Of a stretch of DNA of 64,000 bases, positions 17,871-26,634 are shown piece after piece. The DNA comes from Gemmatimonadota bacterium. Its GTDB lineage: Bacteria; Latescibacterota; UBA2968; UBA8231. Every line of letters starts with the position of its first letter. Positions within the stretch are counted from its first letter, which is position 1. The stretch spans positions 1-64,000 of the forward strand of contig VXML01000097.1 of assembly GCA_009841115.1 (NCBI GenBank), given 5' to 3'. The notes below the pieces were generated by a model, which was not told the DNA's origin, did no database searches, and saw only the letters and a program-made list of their open reading frames with translations. The position numbers and the translations under genes are program-made.

Positions 17871-18500
17871 TCAGTATCCCATATCGCGCAAGTCCTCAAA
17901 GCTGAGCTGGGGTTGTTCGCCGAGCAAACGCTCGACATAACGGGCGATCACATCGACTTCGAGGTTGACGGAATCACCGGCGCGCCGGTGGCTAAGCGTC
18001 GTATTGTCAAATGTATGCGGAATGATCGCAATCGTAAAGGCATCGCCGCTGACCTCGGCCACCGTCAGGCTGATGCCGTCGAGGGCCACCGAGCCTTTGG
18101 CGGCGATATAGCGAGCGAGGGCAGGCGGCGGCTCGATCTCGAAGCGATGCTCCCCGTCGCGCTCCGTGCACTGGCGAATGCGGGCGATGCCATCGACATG
18201 CCCCAAGACGAGGTGACCGCCGAGCCGCTGGTCGGCGCGGAGGGGGCGCTCTAGGTTGACCGCTTGCCCGATGCTGAGGGTGCCCAAGGTCGTGCGGGAG
18301 AGCGTTTCGGCGACTGTTTCGACCGCAAAACTGCTTTCTCCGATGGCTACTGCGGTCTGGCAAACCCCGTCGATATTGACGCTGTCCCCCACCTGCAAGT
18401 CGTCGAGAACGCGCTCGGCGGCGATCTCCAACTGCTGGAACGCGCCTCGGCGCACGCGACCGCGCACGCTCCCGAGTTCTTCTATGAGTCCGGTGAACAA
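17871..18500 (-). CDS. ribE: Riboflavin synthase alpha chain
   Basis: RibE dismutates two lumazine molecules into riboflavin. The 209-residue protein shows the expected internal duplication. The first half starts MFTGLIEELGSV with VNIDGVCQTAV and FAVETVAETLSRTTLG. The second half has GGHLVLGHVDGIA, VALDGISLTVAEV and IPHTFDNTTL. In most homologues the first repeat carries VNGVCLT; here it is IDGVCQT, a mild variation. The gene overlaps ribD by 19 bases and precedes ribBA by three. Confidence 0.95.
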   Translation of the reverse strand: MFTGLIEELGSVRGRVRRGAFQQLEIAAERVLDDLQVGDSVNIDGVCQTAVAIGESSFAVETVAETLSRTTLGTLSIGQAVNLERPLRADQRLGGHLVLGHVDGIARIRQCTERDGEHRFEIEPPPALARYIAAKGSVALDGISLTVAEVSGDAFTIAIIPHTFDNTTLSHRRAGDSVNLEVDVIARYVERLLGEQPQLSFEDLRDMGY

Positions 18501-19579
18501 GTGTATTGTACCTCAGCCGTGTAGAGCAGGTCAGGGCCGAGCCGCTGGATGCGGCTGGACGCAAGGCGAATGGCCTCGGCCGCGCGTTCGATTCCCAAGT
18601 CGCCGATGGCAGCGACCCCTTCGCCCATCAGCCGCGGTGCGAGATAGAGCAGCACTTGGTCAACGACGCGGTCGCCGAGTGCGGCCGCGGCCAACTGGCC
18701 ACCGCCTTCGATGAGGACGCTGGTCATGCCCTCTTGCGCCATGCGCCCAAGGGGCAGACGCAAGTCGATGCGCCCGGCAGACGCCGGAAAAGTCCAAACC
18801 TCGGTCCCTTTGGCTGCGTAGGCCCGGCGCTTGTCGGCTGGCGTGTCCTCTGCGGTGACGAGCACGGCACCGGGCCGCTGATAGACGCGGGCTTCGGGCG
18901 AAGTGCGCAAACGCCCGTCTATGACGATGGGCCGCGGGTCGCGCCCGGGCACGTGGCGCACCGTCAGAAGGGGATCGTCGGCTTGCACTGTGCCCGCGCC
19001 CACGGCCACGGCATCGACCCAAGAGCGCCAGCGATGAACGTGGCGTCGCGCTCGATCTCCGGTGATCCAACGCGCATCGCCGCTGCGCGCCGCAATGCGG
19101 CCGTCGAGAGTTTGCGCCAGCTTGAGCAGGACCAAGGGCAGGTTTTGGGTGCGGTGTTTGATGTAAGCCGCGTTGAGGCGTCGCGCCTCTTCAGCGCAAA
19201 GTCCGACGTCAATGGCGACGCCCTGTTCCCGCAGCGCGGCGATCCCCCGCCCAGCCGCGCGCTCGTCGGGATCTTCCATCGCGCAGTAGAGCCGTTTAAT
19301 GCCAGCGCTAAGCACAGCTTCGGTACAGGGCGGGGTGCGGCCGTGGAAGGAGCAAGGCTCCAGCGTGACATAGAGATCGGCCCCTCGCGCCTCGTCGCCG
19401 GCCCGGCGCAAAGCGTGGACCTCGGCGTGGGGACCGCCGACCTTTAGGTGGGCTCCTTCGCCGACGATGCAGTCTTCGCGCACCACCACCGCGCCGACCA
19501 TGGGATTGGGGCTGACCTTGCCGCGCCCTCGTTGCGCTAACCGCAGGGCGCGGCGCATGTATTGCGCGGACTGGTTCAC
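18482..19579 (-). CDS. ribD: Bifunctional deaminase/reductase RibD
   Basis: RibD deaminates the pyrimidine from GTP cyclohydrolase II and then reduces its ribosyl chain. The N-terminal deaminase has the zinc motif HAEV (H51, E53) with PCSFHGRTPPC (about 75-85), after VSPNPMVGAVVV. The C-terminal reductase has LKLAQTLDGRIA, WITGDRARRHVHRWRSWVDA, VGAGTVQADDPLLTVR and VLIEGGGQLAAA. The length of 365 residues is standard. Its ATG overlaps the stop of the upstream propeller gene (ATGA), tying riboflavin synthesis to a secreted-protein gene. Confidence 0.96.
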   Translation of the reverse strand: MNQSAQYMRRALRLAQRGRGKVSPNPMVGAVVVREDCIVGEGAHLKVGGPHAEVHALRRAGDEARGADLYVTLEPCSFHGRTPPCTEAVLSAGIKRLYCAMEDPDERAAGRGIAALREQGVAIDVGLCAEEARRLNAAYIKHRTQNLPLVLLKLAQTLDGRIAARSGDARWITGDRARRHVHRWRSWVDAVAVGAGTVQADDPLLTVRHVPGRDPRPIVIDGRLRTSPEARVYQRPGAVLVTAEDTPADKRRAYAAKGTEVWTFPASAGRIDLRLPLGRMAQEGMTSVLIEGGGQLAAAALGDRVVDQVLLYLAPRLMGEGVAAIGDLGIERAAEAIRLASSRIQRLGPDLLYTAEVQYTCSPDS

Positions 19580-21603
19580 TTGACTTGGATGACGACTTGC
19601 CGCACGCCGATGTTGTCGAGGGCGTCGATGGCCCGCACCACAATGACGTGCTCGCCCGCTGCCAGCCCTTCGACGGCAAAGCGCGCCTGTTCGCTGCGGC
19701 TGTCAAAGACGCCGTCCAATGGCGCGATGGGGTGCTGTTGTTCGTCGTAATCAATGGTATAATAGGCTTTTTGCACCGCTGAGATGCGATCGCTAATCGC
19801 CACTTCGACGACGGCACCATCGGCGCTGGTCTGCGCGTCGAGTGCAACGGTTGGCGGGCTGTTGTCGATGGCAAAGGGCGCGCTTTCGCGTTCGTCGCGC
19901 AGGCGTTCGGCTGCTGGGTTGTCCATGCGATCGGAGGCCACCAGCTTGAGCTGGGTCTGGCCTTCGGGCATGGATGCGGTGTCCCAGAGAACCGAAGTTT
20001 GCGCGATGTTTTCTTCGACTAACTTCCACGCTCGCTGATCCTCGCCCTTGAGATAGAGGTCGTACACTAGCTCGTCCTCGTTGGGGTCTTGGGCGTGCCA
20101 GCGCACTAGGCGCAGGCTTTTCGCTTGGGGGGGCCGATTGTTGCGCCGCCCTTGGCCAGCTTGAGGTGCGCCTTGGGCTTGACCGCCATTGCCGGATTGT
20201 TGCGGCCGGAAGGGAAAGGTTTGCAACTCGGTGATGCGGGGTTTGAGGTTGACTTGGACGCCGCGGATTTCGATAGAGCCGAGCTGGGGCGTGGCCCCGT
20301 CGCGCGTGGATTCCATCTCGACCCGGTACTGGATAAAGCGAGCGGGGGGGCTGGCGATGGTTTGGCCGCTCTCGGTTAGCGGCTCGGACCACGCGCTCCA
20401 AGTTTTGTCCGGCTCCTCGCTGTTGCCGGTGCGCGTCTGTACGGTAATGCGGGTGTCTGCAGGTTGGGTGCCGCGCCATTCGAGTGCGCCCCATCGCGCG
20501 TGGATGGCAAAGTCCTCGACCGCTGATTCAAAGTGCCCCTTGCGGCGGCCCTCCTTGGGTAGGATAGAGATGGCGGCGTTTTGCGCCCCGCCCAAGAGTA
20601 GCGCGCCGTCTGGCCCGAACAAGAGGCGGCTGGGGACGAGGCTCTCGAATTGCACGACCAACGACCGGCGTCCATCGGCGCTGAGGCGCAAAAGCCGCGC
20701 TGGGTCGGAGGTGCTGAGCAGTAGGTGTTCACCGGCTGCAACGAGATTGACGAGTTTGGCTTCGGTATCCTCCCAGATGGGATAAACCGCCCCCTCCGCT
20801 CCGACGCGGTACACGGCTGCTGGGACCTTGTGGGAATTCTCGCCCTTGCTCGGCGCGGGAATCGCACTGGCGAAGATCTCCCCGTTGGCACCTGCCACGA
20901 GGTTGTGAATTTCTTCTTGCTCGCATTCAAAGAGCAGCCGTCCGCGGCCCTCGCCGTCGATCTCGTAGATGCGGCCCTTGCCGGACGTGCCGGCGTACAA
21001 GCGGTTGTTGTGGGCGAGCAGGGTTATAACGTGGCGATCTTCTGGCGCGAAGAAGACTTCGTGCGATCCATCTTTGGCGATTTTGAGCACTTGGCCGGGT
21101 TCGCCCGTGGCCGCGTAGAGCTGGCCATCGACTAAGACGAAATCCCACACGTAGCGGCTGCCAGTCTGGAGCAAGGTTTTCGCCTGCCCCTCGTCGTCGA
21201 GCGCGTAGATCAGGCCGTCGGGGGCCGACCCAGCGTAGAGCCGCCCACCGGGGCCGACGATCAGGGCGTGGAGGACGAGTTCGGGCGAATCGAACAGCAA
21301 CTCGGCTTCCCCCTCGTCATCGACAGCAAAGAGCCGACCCGAGTCACCGGTGCCCACGTAGAGTCCCCCCTTGGGGTTGGGTGTCATGGACCAGACGCGC
21401 TCTGCCTCTAATGATGCTAGTTCGACAAGCTCGGGCGCTAGTTCCAGCGCGCCGTCTGCGGCAATGGAGATGCCTTCGCTCTCGCCTTCGGCAAAGTCGT
21501 CGTACGCGTGCTGCTGCCAAGCCTTGGCGCGCCCTGCTTCGGTTGCGCTGACTGCCGATATTAGCAAGAAAAACGAAAGCAAAGCTCGGGTTGTAAGTAT
21601 CAT
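19576..21603 (-). CDS. Secreted beta-propeller protein with C-terminal Ig-like region
   Basis: A 675-residue protein with signal peptide MILTTRALLSFFLLISAVSA. The first 350 residues have six or more propeller-blade repeats: GGLYVGTGDSGRLFAVD, GRLYAGSAPDGLIYALD, GQLYAATGEPGQVLKI, NRLYAGTSGKGRIYEID, and so on. A Gly/Gln/Asn-rich linker (about residues 485-510) leads to a region with 'NEDELVYDLYLKG' and 'AIDNSPPTVALDA' that looks like Ig/cadherin-type folds. No enzyme residues are apparent. It is four bases after an S55 peptidase gene and overlaps ribD. Function unknown, probably periplasmic or surface binding. Confidence 0.7.
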   Translation of the reverse strand: MILTTRALLSFFLLISAVSATEAGRAKAWQQHAYDDFAEGESEGISIAADGALELAPELVELASLEAERVWSMTPNPKGGLYVGTGDSGRLFAVDDEGEAELLFDSPELVLHALIVGPGGRLYAGSAPDGLIYALDDEGQAKTLLQTGSRYVWDFVLVDGQLYAATGEPGQVLKIAKDGSHEVFFAPEDRHVITLLAHNNRLYAGTSGKGRIYEIDGEGRGRLLFECEQEEIHNLVAGANGEIFASAIPAPSKGENSHKVPAAVYRVGAEGAVYPIWEDTEAKLVNLVAAGEHLLLSTSDPARLLRLSADGRRSLVVQFESLVPSRLLFGPDGALLLGGAQNAAISILPKEGRRKGHFESAVEDFAIHARWGALEWRGTQPADTRITVQTRTGNSEEPDKTWSAWSEPLTESGQTIASPPARFIQYRVEMESTRDGATPQLGSIEIRGVQVNLKPRITELQTFPFRPQQSGNGGQAQGAPQAGQGRRNNRPPQAKSLRLVRWHAQDPNEDELVYDLYLKGEDQRAWKLVEENIAQTSVLWDTASMPEGQTQLKLVASDRMDNPAAERLRDERESAPFAIDNSPPTVALDAQTSADGAVVEVAISDRISAVQKAYYTIDYDEQQHPIAPLDGVFDSRSEQARFAVEGLAAGEHVIVVRAIDALDNIGVRQVVIQVK

Positions 21604-21607
21604 TAGA

Positions 21608-23377
21608 TCAGGGCTTTCTCAATGTAATGTCGAGGCTTTGCTCGCCGGAGAGGACGTAGTCGGTGGTTAGGGTACGGCGGAGGACGACCTCGCCTTGGAC
21701 CGGCCCCAAATGCCCAGCCGAGCGGTCCGCGCCCAGCACGGCCAGCGCCGAGGGCGGCAGCCCGGGTAACTCGCGTCCGTTCACCGTAAAGCCCGGCTCC
21801 GCGCGAAAGACCTCGACGACCAGTTCGTCGGCCGCCCCCGTGCGCTCGAGCAATGCGAGCACGTCAGCGGCATTGCGCGGCACAAACGCGTCGGGCTGGC
21901 GCGCCGCTTCCCAACGTGTGCTCGCCACACCGCTGCCGACGCGCACGACGAAGGGGCCGGGTTCGAGATGTGCGGGCAAATCCAGTTCTATGAGTTCTGT
22001 AACCGGCTCGGCGCGATACGGTTGCAACGTCGCCTGTAGCGAGACCCGCTGTCCAACCTTGGGATCGGGCGGCGACAATCGCAGGCCCGTGATGCGGGCT
22101 TGGGTTAGAGTTTCGCCGATTTCCAACTCAAAGTGCAGCGAGTCTAAGGCCAGCCCTGCGAAGGGGTTGTTGAGCAACACGCCGACCGGCTGCACTGCGT
22201 CTATCACGGCTCTGAGCGGCGCGATTCCACTGCTGTACACTTGATCGCGCTCAACCGTGCGGCCATCGGCCAGCGCGATGTGGCTGCGCATCCGCAGTGT
22301 GGCGTCGCCAAAGAGCTTTTCAGTGGTTTCGAGGGAGTTGAACAAAACCGAGCGAACGAGGGATGCGCTAAGCTCGGGGTGGCGCAGGACCTCGCAGCGG
22401 AAGGCGTTATCGCCAGCCGCCGACCTCAGGGCGACCCGCACGGGCATCATGTCCGGCGCTTCGCCCAGCGTCCCGGCGATCGCGGGCAGGCGGTCTTGGT
22501 GCACCGCCCCTATTGTGTTGGTCGGCGTTCCCAGCTTGAAGGAGGCGGTCTGGATGGGAATGACTTGGTGGATATAAGCACCGGTGGCAGGCAGGTTGGT
22601 GGCCCCCAGCAAAAACATGGGATGCCCAAAGCCGACGAAACGCCCGTCGCCGACCCAAGTAAGGGTGCCGATTGCCGCGGCGCTGTAATCGCCGCGGATT
22701 AGCTGCACGGCCAGCGGGCCCCCAGGCGCGATGGACACCTCGGTTCGGCTGAGCTCACCGTCGAAGCCTTGGTCGGACAGTCCTTGCCCTGTCGGGCTAT
22801 CCAAAAGCTGGATGCCCGGCGCGTCGAGCGCGTCGCGCAACACTTGCCGTCCCCTCGGACTGAAGCCAGCAACGGCTATGGGCATCCCTAGCGGAGCTAG
22901 GGTGCTGACTCCCTCGCCGCCGAGCAGACGGGTGGTCTCTTCATCCAGTTCTAAGACTTTTCCGTACTGGCTTGGCGTGGGATGTTCGCGCGTGGCGACG
23001 TCGAGCATGTGGCCGATGGGGGTGATGCCGCCGATGGGCTCCTTGGAAAAGTACCAGCCGTAGGCGATGGCACCGATGAGCCGCCCGTCGATGTACACTG
23101 GGCTGCCGCTCATGCCCCTTATTAGGCCCGTGTGTTCCAATGGGCCGCCGGAGAGCCGCGCGAGGATCATGTCCATGCGCGGCCCCAAGGCTCCTTTTAG
23201 CACTCCCAAAATTTCGACCTGGAAGGTGTCGATCTCAGTGCCCTGGAAGGTCGTCAGCCCAAAGCCGCTCATGCCGCGGCGCAACTCGCCTGGCTCCATG
23301 AAAGGTTGTGCGCGGAGCGCGGGCGCGGCTAAGAGCAACGACGCCAGTACAACTAGTATGCGAAATGAGGTCTGCAC
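21608..23377 (-). CDS. SpoIVB-type serine peptidase (S55 family)
   Basis: A 589-residue exported protein (signal MQTSFRILVVLASLLLAAPA). The region GLIRGMSGSPVYIDGRLIGA followed by IAYGWYFSKEPIGGITPIG matches the S55 catalytic region; the Ser of GMSGSP is the likely nucleophile. The second block VGDGRFVGFGHPMFLLG has the His/Asp-type context seen in SpoIVB relatives. In Bacillus SpoIVB triggers a site-2 protease; here there is no sporulation context, though an M50 protease is encoded about 20 kb away. It is the first gene of the minus-strand run ending in nusB. Confidence 0.8.
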   Translation of the reverse strand: MQTSFRILVVLASLLLAAPALRAQPFMEPGELRRGMSGFGLTTFQGTEIDTFQVEILGVLKGALGPRMDMILARLSGGPLEHTGLIRGMSGSPVYIDGRLIGAIAYGWYFSKEPIGGITPIGHMLDVATREHPTPSQYGKVLELDEETTRLLGGEGVSTLAPLGMPIAVAGFSPRGRQVLRDALDAPGIQLLDSPTGQGLSDQGFDGELSRTEVSIAPGGPLAVQLIRGDYSAAAIGTLTWVGDGRFVGFGHPMFLLGATNLPATGAYIHQVIPIQTASFKLGTPTNTIGAVHQDRLPAIAGTLGEAPDMMPVRVALRSAAGDNAFRCEVLRHPELSASLVRSVLFNSLETTEKLFGDATLRMRSHIALADGRTVERDQVYSSGIAPLRAVIDAVQPVGVLLNNPFAGLALDSLHFELEIGETLTQARITGLRLSPPDPKVGQRVSLQATLQPYRAEPVTELIELDLPAHLEPGPFVVRVGSGVASTRWEAARQPDAFVPRNAADVLALLERTGAADELVVEVFRAEPGFTVNGRELPGLPPSALAVLGADRSAGHLGPVQGEVVLRRTLTTDYVLSGEQSLDITLRKP

Positions 23378-23419
23378 GACCTTTTACTTGCCTTTCCCTC
23401 AGAGAAAAGAATTAGAAAA

Positions 23420-23446
23420 CCTATACTTGGGCTAGGGAAAAGTCAA
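23420..23446 (-). promoter_or_regulatory. Possible promoter of the S55-rib operon
   Basis: On the minus strand TTGACT (23446-23441) is followed by TATAGG (23425-23420) with a short 15-base spacer, about 45 bases ahead of the S55 start codon. The hexamers are good but the spacing is shorter than the usual 17. Confidence 0.3.
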
Positions 23447-23525
23447 GGTAAGTCGAGTGATTATAGGCGTTGTAACATTTTGTTTGACAATAAGTTGCCT
23501 CTTTTGGAGATTTGCGGGCAGTCCC

Positions 23526-23555
23526 TTGACAGACGCCGCGCTAGACACCTTTACT
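23526..23555 (+). promoter_or_regulatory. Possible promoter of the Gfo/Idh gene
   Basis: TTGACA at 23526 and TTTACT at 23550 are separated by 18 bases, about 40 bases ahead of the start codon at 23596. A second perfect TTGACA at 23484 has no good -10 hexamer. A Shine-Dalgarno-like TAGGAG precedes the start. Confidence 0.35.
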
Positions 23556-23595
23556 GTTGCTCTCGCAACCACCTACGTCCCAATAGGAGAAGATC

Positions 23596-24603
23596 ATGCT
23601 GAATATCGGTTTTATCGGCTGCGGCGGCATTGCCCGCCATCACGCCAGATGCTTATCCCAGATCCGGGGTGCGCGCATTGTCGCGGCCGCGGATGTCGTC
23701 GCCGACGCGGCTGAAGCCTTCGCCCGCGACTTCGGAGCTGAACACCACTTCGCGGACTTCCGAGCGCTGCTCGACCTGCCCGAAATAGACGCGGTGTGGG
23801 TCTGCACCCCCACCTTCCAGCACCCCGCCCCAGTCATCGCCGCAGCCAAAGCCGGCAAGCACGTGTTCTGCGAGAAGCCTATGGCGCTGAAGGTGGCTGA
23901 TGCGCGGCGCATGGCCAACGCCTGTGCCCAAGCTGACGTGCGGCTGACCATTGGCTTTGTGCGCCGCTTTGACGCTCAGTGGGGCAAGCTCAAGGAGGTC
24001 GTCCAATCCGGTGCCGTCGGCACGCCGGTCATCTGGCGCTTTGCTGCGGGGGGCCGCCCGGCCCGCCCGTGGTTTCGCGACGAGAACAAAGGCGGCGGCC
24101 CACTGATGGACGGTGCCGTGCACAACTACGATTTTGCCTTGCAGATTTTCGGCCCGGCTGCCTCGGCGCAAGCCTCTTCTCTGCAATTCGATCCCACCAG
24201 CGTCGGCGCTGACACCGCTAGCGTCATCATCAACTTTGCCAGCGGCGACCAGCACTCCTTGATCTGGTCTTGGGGCGTGGCCGCTGGTGCGCCCGTGGCG
24301 GGCCTCAACGACGTGATTGGCCCGGCCGGCACCTTGCAATTCGGCATGACGGCGCAAAAGGCTCCGGCGCGCTTCAACCCGGAAAGAAGTGGTGCCTTTA
24401 CGCTCAAGATGGGCGAAGGCCGCGAGCGGGTGTACTCCTATCCGCTCAAGGACATGTTCGCCGAACAGGACAAACACGTGGTCAAGTGCTTTGCCAATGG
24501 CGAACAGCCCTTAGTGACTGGGGAAGATGGGATCGCTGCCTTGGAGGTTGCGACGGCTGTGTTGAGGGCTGGGAAGGGGCAGCGGACGGTGAAGATTGGG
24601 TAG
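23596..24603 (+). CDS. Gfo/Idh/MocA-family NAD(P)-dependent oxidoreductase
   Basis: A 335-residue sugar or inositol dehydrogenase. The N-terminal Rossmann motif is IGFIGCGGIARHHARCL; VWVCTPTFQH and HVFCEKPMALKVADARRM contain the conserved EKP with the catalytic Lys. The C-terminal domain has GGGPLMDGAVHNYDFALQIFG with the His and Asp of the family. The substrate is probably a sugar or polyol and cannot be fixed. It is monocistronic with its own promoter region and a terminator, next to the sugar-acid island. Confidence 0.9.
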   Translation: MLNIGFIGCGGIARHHARCLSQIRGARIVAAADVVADAAEAFARDFGAEHHFADFRALLDLPEIDAVWVCTPTFQHPAPVIAAAKAGKHVFCEKPMALKVADARRMANACAQADVRLTIGFVRRFDAQWGKLKEVVQSGAVGTPVIWRFAAGGRPARPWFRDENKGGGPLMDGAVHNYDFALQIFGPAASAQASSLQFDPTSVGADTASVIINFASGDQHSLIWSWGVAAGAPVAGLNDVIGPAGTLQFGMTAQKAPARFNPERSGAFTLKMGEGRERVYSYPLKDMFAEQDKHVVKCFANGEQPLVTGEDGIAALEVATAVLRAGKGQRTVKIG

Positions 24604-24684
24604 GAGCAGTCGTTGTAAATGATGATCGTCTTATAACGCCATTCTATGTCGAGATTATTGAATCGGCTGAGGCGGAATGACCAC

Positions 24685-24731
24685 CGGCTCGCTTTTGGTC
24701 GCCAACGCGCACGAAGGCGAGCCGTTTTCTT
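24685..24731 (+). terminator. Likely intrinsic terminator after the Gfo/Idh gene
   Basis: Eight perfect stem bases CGGCTCGC (24685-24692) and GCGAGCCG (24717-24724), extendable through T-A and T-G pairs, precede TTTTCTT. The loop is long (about 16 bases after extension) and it lies 80 bases beyond the stop codon. Confidence 0.5.
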
Positions 24732-24754
24732 AGCGGGGCTAATAGTAAGCCGTC

Positions 24755-24967
24755 TCAAGTGTCTGCGACAAGTAGCTGAGCTTGTTGGTCGAGGCCCTTG
24801 ATCGCGCTCTGAATTGCATCGACTTCGCGCTCTTCAAAGTACGCCTCACCGCATTGGTCACAGATCCAAGCCGGGACTGTGTCAAACATCAAGTGATAGC
24901 CATTGCGATCAACATGGAAGGGAGCCTTTGACCGCTTCATCTGCCCACGGCAGTGGATGCAGTTCAT
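24755..24967 (-). CDS. MqsA/YgiT-type zinc-finger protein (orphan antitoxin)
   Basis: About 70 residues from the ATG at 24967 (a TTG at 24982 would add five). Two CxxC pairs, CIHC at the start and CDQC in PAWICDQCGEAYFEE, build the zinc-binding N-terminal domain of MqsA/YgiT antitoxins. The DNA-binding HTH part of full MqsA is absent, as in the short YgiT-type zinc-finger proteins that accompany DUF4258 or HicA-like toxins. The gene directly follows a broken hicA, so it may be left without an active partner. The stop is at 24755. Confidence 0.7.
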   Translation of the reverse strand: MNCIHCRGQMKRSKAPFHVDRNGYHLMFDTVPAWICDQCGEAYFEEREVDAIQSAIKGLDQQAQLLVADT

Positions 24968-24982
24968 TGTGACCAAAACCAA

Positions 24983-25180
24983 TCAGACCTTTTTGGTACT
25001 TCCCGCATCTTTCAGGATAGCATTTGCGGTATGGCGACTCTTCAGGTTACGCGGCACCAGTAAAATTTTGCCGGTATTCAAGGATTTCTACTTTTCGTGT
25101 GAACCTTTTGCGTTTTTCCAATACTCAAAACCAAATTTGGCAATTTCTCTGGTGACTGTTCTGTAGAATTCATCGGCCAA
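24983..25180 (-). pseudogene. hicA: HicA-type mRNA interferase gene, broken by one amber codon
   Basis: A single frame of 66 codons from a TTG at 25180 encodes ADEFYRTVTREIAKFGFEYW then KNAKGSHEK, an in-frame TAG at 25088-25090 (codon 31), and then continues KSLNTGKILLVPRNLKSRHT and ANAILKDAGSTKKV to a TGA at 24983. Both halves match HicA: the catalytic GSH motif with the expected following Trp replaced by the stop, and the C-terminal VPRN...SRHTANAILKDAG helix. One transition, TGG to TAG, explains the break. It lies two bases after the HicB-like gene, in the usual toxin-antitoxin layout. A suppressed amber or sequencing error cannot be excluded. Confidence 0.75.
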
Positions 25181-25181
25181 G

Positions 25182-25433
25182 TTATGCCCTCACTCCCTCT
25201 GTCTCCGATCTCTCCCACAAAATGGCCGGTATCAGATCCTTGAGGGGGTGTTCGGCGATCTCGGATGCACTTCGATGGTTGGCCAGAATTAATTCAGGTG
25301 CCGCGTCCAGCATGATTTCTTCAAACTCATCAAGACTGGCAGCCTCAATATGTAAGCCCTCAATGTCGCTCTGGGCATAGAAGACCTGCGCCTCATCGTC
25401 CCAGATAGCCTTCACGCTAAAAGTGCGCTTCAT
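25182..25433 (-). CDS. hicB: HicB-like antitoxin (DUF1902 family)
   Basis: The 83-residue protein begins MKRTFSVKAIWDDEAQVFYA and continues SDIEGLHIEAASLDEFEEIM, the partial-RNase-H-like fold of HicB/DUF1902 antitoxins. No C-terminal ribbon-helix-helix or HTH domain is seen, so DNA binding is doubtful. It immediately precedes the broken hicA. With the toxin interrupted, this antitoxin may now be free to decay or neutralise other HicA proteins. Confidence 0.7.
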   Translation of the reverse strand: MKRTFSVKAIWDDEAQVFYAQSDIEGLHIEAASLDEFEEIMLDAAPELILANHRSASEIAEHPLKDLIPAILWERSETEGVRA

Positions 25434-25469
25434 AATGTATTCCTCCGATTGGTGTGCCTTCTCTTCGAC

Positions 25470-26594
25470 CTACCAGTCCACGACCGACCCGTCGTCGGGA
25501 TCCAAGCGAGCTCGATAGGGATTCGGTTCGCCGACTTGGTCCATGAGTTTGTCTTCGTCAATGGTGATGCCGAGGCCGGGCTCTGTGGGTAGAGGTCGGT
25601 GGCCGTTGGCGACTGGTGGCAAGGGTTTGGCGAGCAGGTCTGCGTATTCGTTGTCGCCGCGCTCTTGGATGAGAAAGTTGGGGATGGAAGCGGCGATCTG
25701 CAGACTCGCGGCAAGCGAACAGGGGCCTTGGGGGTTGTGCGGGGCCAGCGGCGAGTAGTAGGCCTCGGCCATGCCGGCGATGATCTTCAATTCGGTGATG
25801 CCGCCGGCATAGCAAACGTCCGGCTGGAGGATGTGGGCGGCGCGTTTTTCGAGGATTTCCTTGAACCCCCACTTGGTAAAGATGCGCTCGCCCGTGGCAA
25901 TGGGGATGTGGGTCTTTGCGGCGATTTCGGCCATGACGTCGATGTTGAGAGCTTGGACAATTTCCTCGTAGAACCAAGGGTGATACGGTTCGAGCGCCTT
26001 GACGAGCAGCAGGGCGGTAGGGGGCTGCACGGCGCCGTGAAAGTCAACACCGATATCGACGCCGGAGCCGTGTTGTTCGCGCAGTGCCTTGAAGCGCTCG
26101 ACCATCTCATCGACGAATTTTTGCCCCTCGATGTATTTGAAGGGGGAACGCGATGTGCCCGGCCCCACCTTCATGGCGTTGACGCCGGTTTTCTCGCTCA
26201 CTTCGCCGTAAACCCGAATCCGCTCGCGCGTGGGGCCGCCGAGCAGCTTGTACACGGGCACGCCATAGCATTTGCCGGTGATGTCCCAAAGGGCCATATC
26301 AATGCCGGAGGAGATAGCGGTTTTGATTGGGCCGCCGCGATAGAAAGCGCCGCGATGGATGGCTTGCCAGTGGTGGGTGACTGGGCGGGGATCCTTACCC
26401 ACTAGGTAGTCGGCGACTTCGAGCGCGCCGGCGGCACAGGCCTTGGCGTCATCCTTGAGCATCTCGCCCCAACCAGTGATGCCCGCGTCCGTCGAGATCT
26501 TGACGAAGACCCAGGAGTTTTTGAGAACGAACGTCTCGATCTTGGTGACTTTAATGGCATCGTTGGGGCCGATAGGGGCTTCAGTGCCCGACAT
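25470..26594 (-). CDS. Enolase-superfamily sugar-acid dehydratase (D-galactonate dehydratase-like)
   Basis: A 374-residue mandelate racemase/enolase-family protein. Start ATG at 26594 (the longer frame is untenable). The capping domain has WVFVKISTDAGITGWGE and RGGPIKTAISSGIDMALWD. Barrel ligands and catalytic residues are in IGVDFHGAVQPP (Asp and His, as in DgoD), WFYEEIV (Glu), IPIATGERIFTKW (Glu) and SPLAPHNPQGP (His). This is the pattern of galactonate dehydratase, which makes 2-keto-3-deoxy sugar acids that an HpcH aldolase could then cleave. The true substrate remains open. Confidence 0.85.
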   Translation of the reverse strand: MSGTEAPIGPNDAIKVTKIETFVLKNSWVFVKISTDAGITGWGEMLKDDAKACAAGALEVADYLVGKDPRPVTHHWQAIHRGAFYRGGPIKTAISSGIDMALWDITGKCYGVPVYKLLGGPTRERIRVYGEVSEKTGVNAMKVGPGTSRSPFKYIEGQKFVDEMVERFKALREQHGSGVDIGVDFHGAVQPPTALLLVKALEPYHPWFYEEIVQALNIDVMAEIAAKTHIPIATGERIFTKWGFKEILEKRAAHILQPDVCYAGGITELKIIAGMAEAYYSPLAPHNPQGPCSLAASLQIAASIPNFLIQERGDNEYADLLAKPLPPVANGHRPLPTEPGLGITIDEDKLMDQVGEPNPYRARLDPDDGSVVDW

Positions 26595-26634
26595 GGTGGT
26601 ACTCCTTTGGCTATGGGTGATCGTTGTAGGGTTA

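Noticed and set aside
18506..19447. Plus-strand ORF of 313 residues opposite ribD
   Set aside because: Antisense shadow of a gene with clear RibD motifs.
23378..23595. FMN riboswitch (RFN element) for the rib operon
   Set aside because: The gap shows hexamer-like promoters but none of the conserved RFN core sequences.
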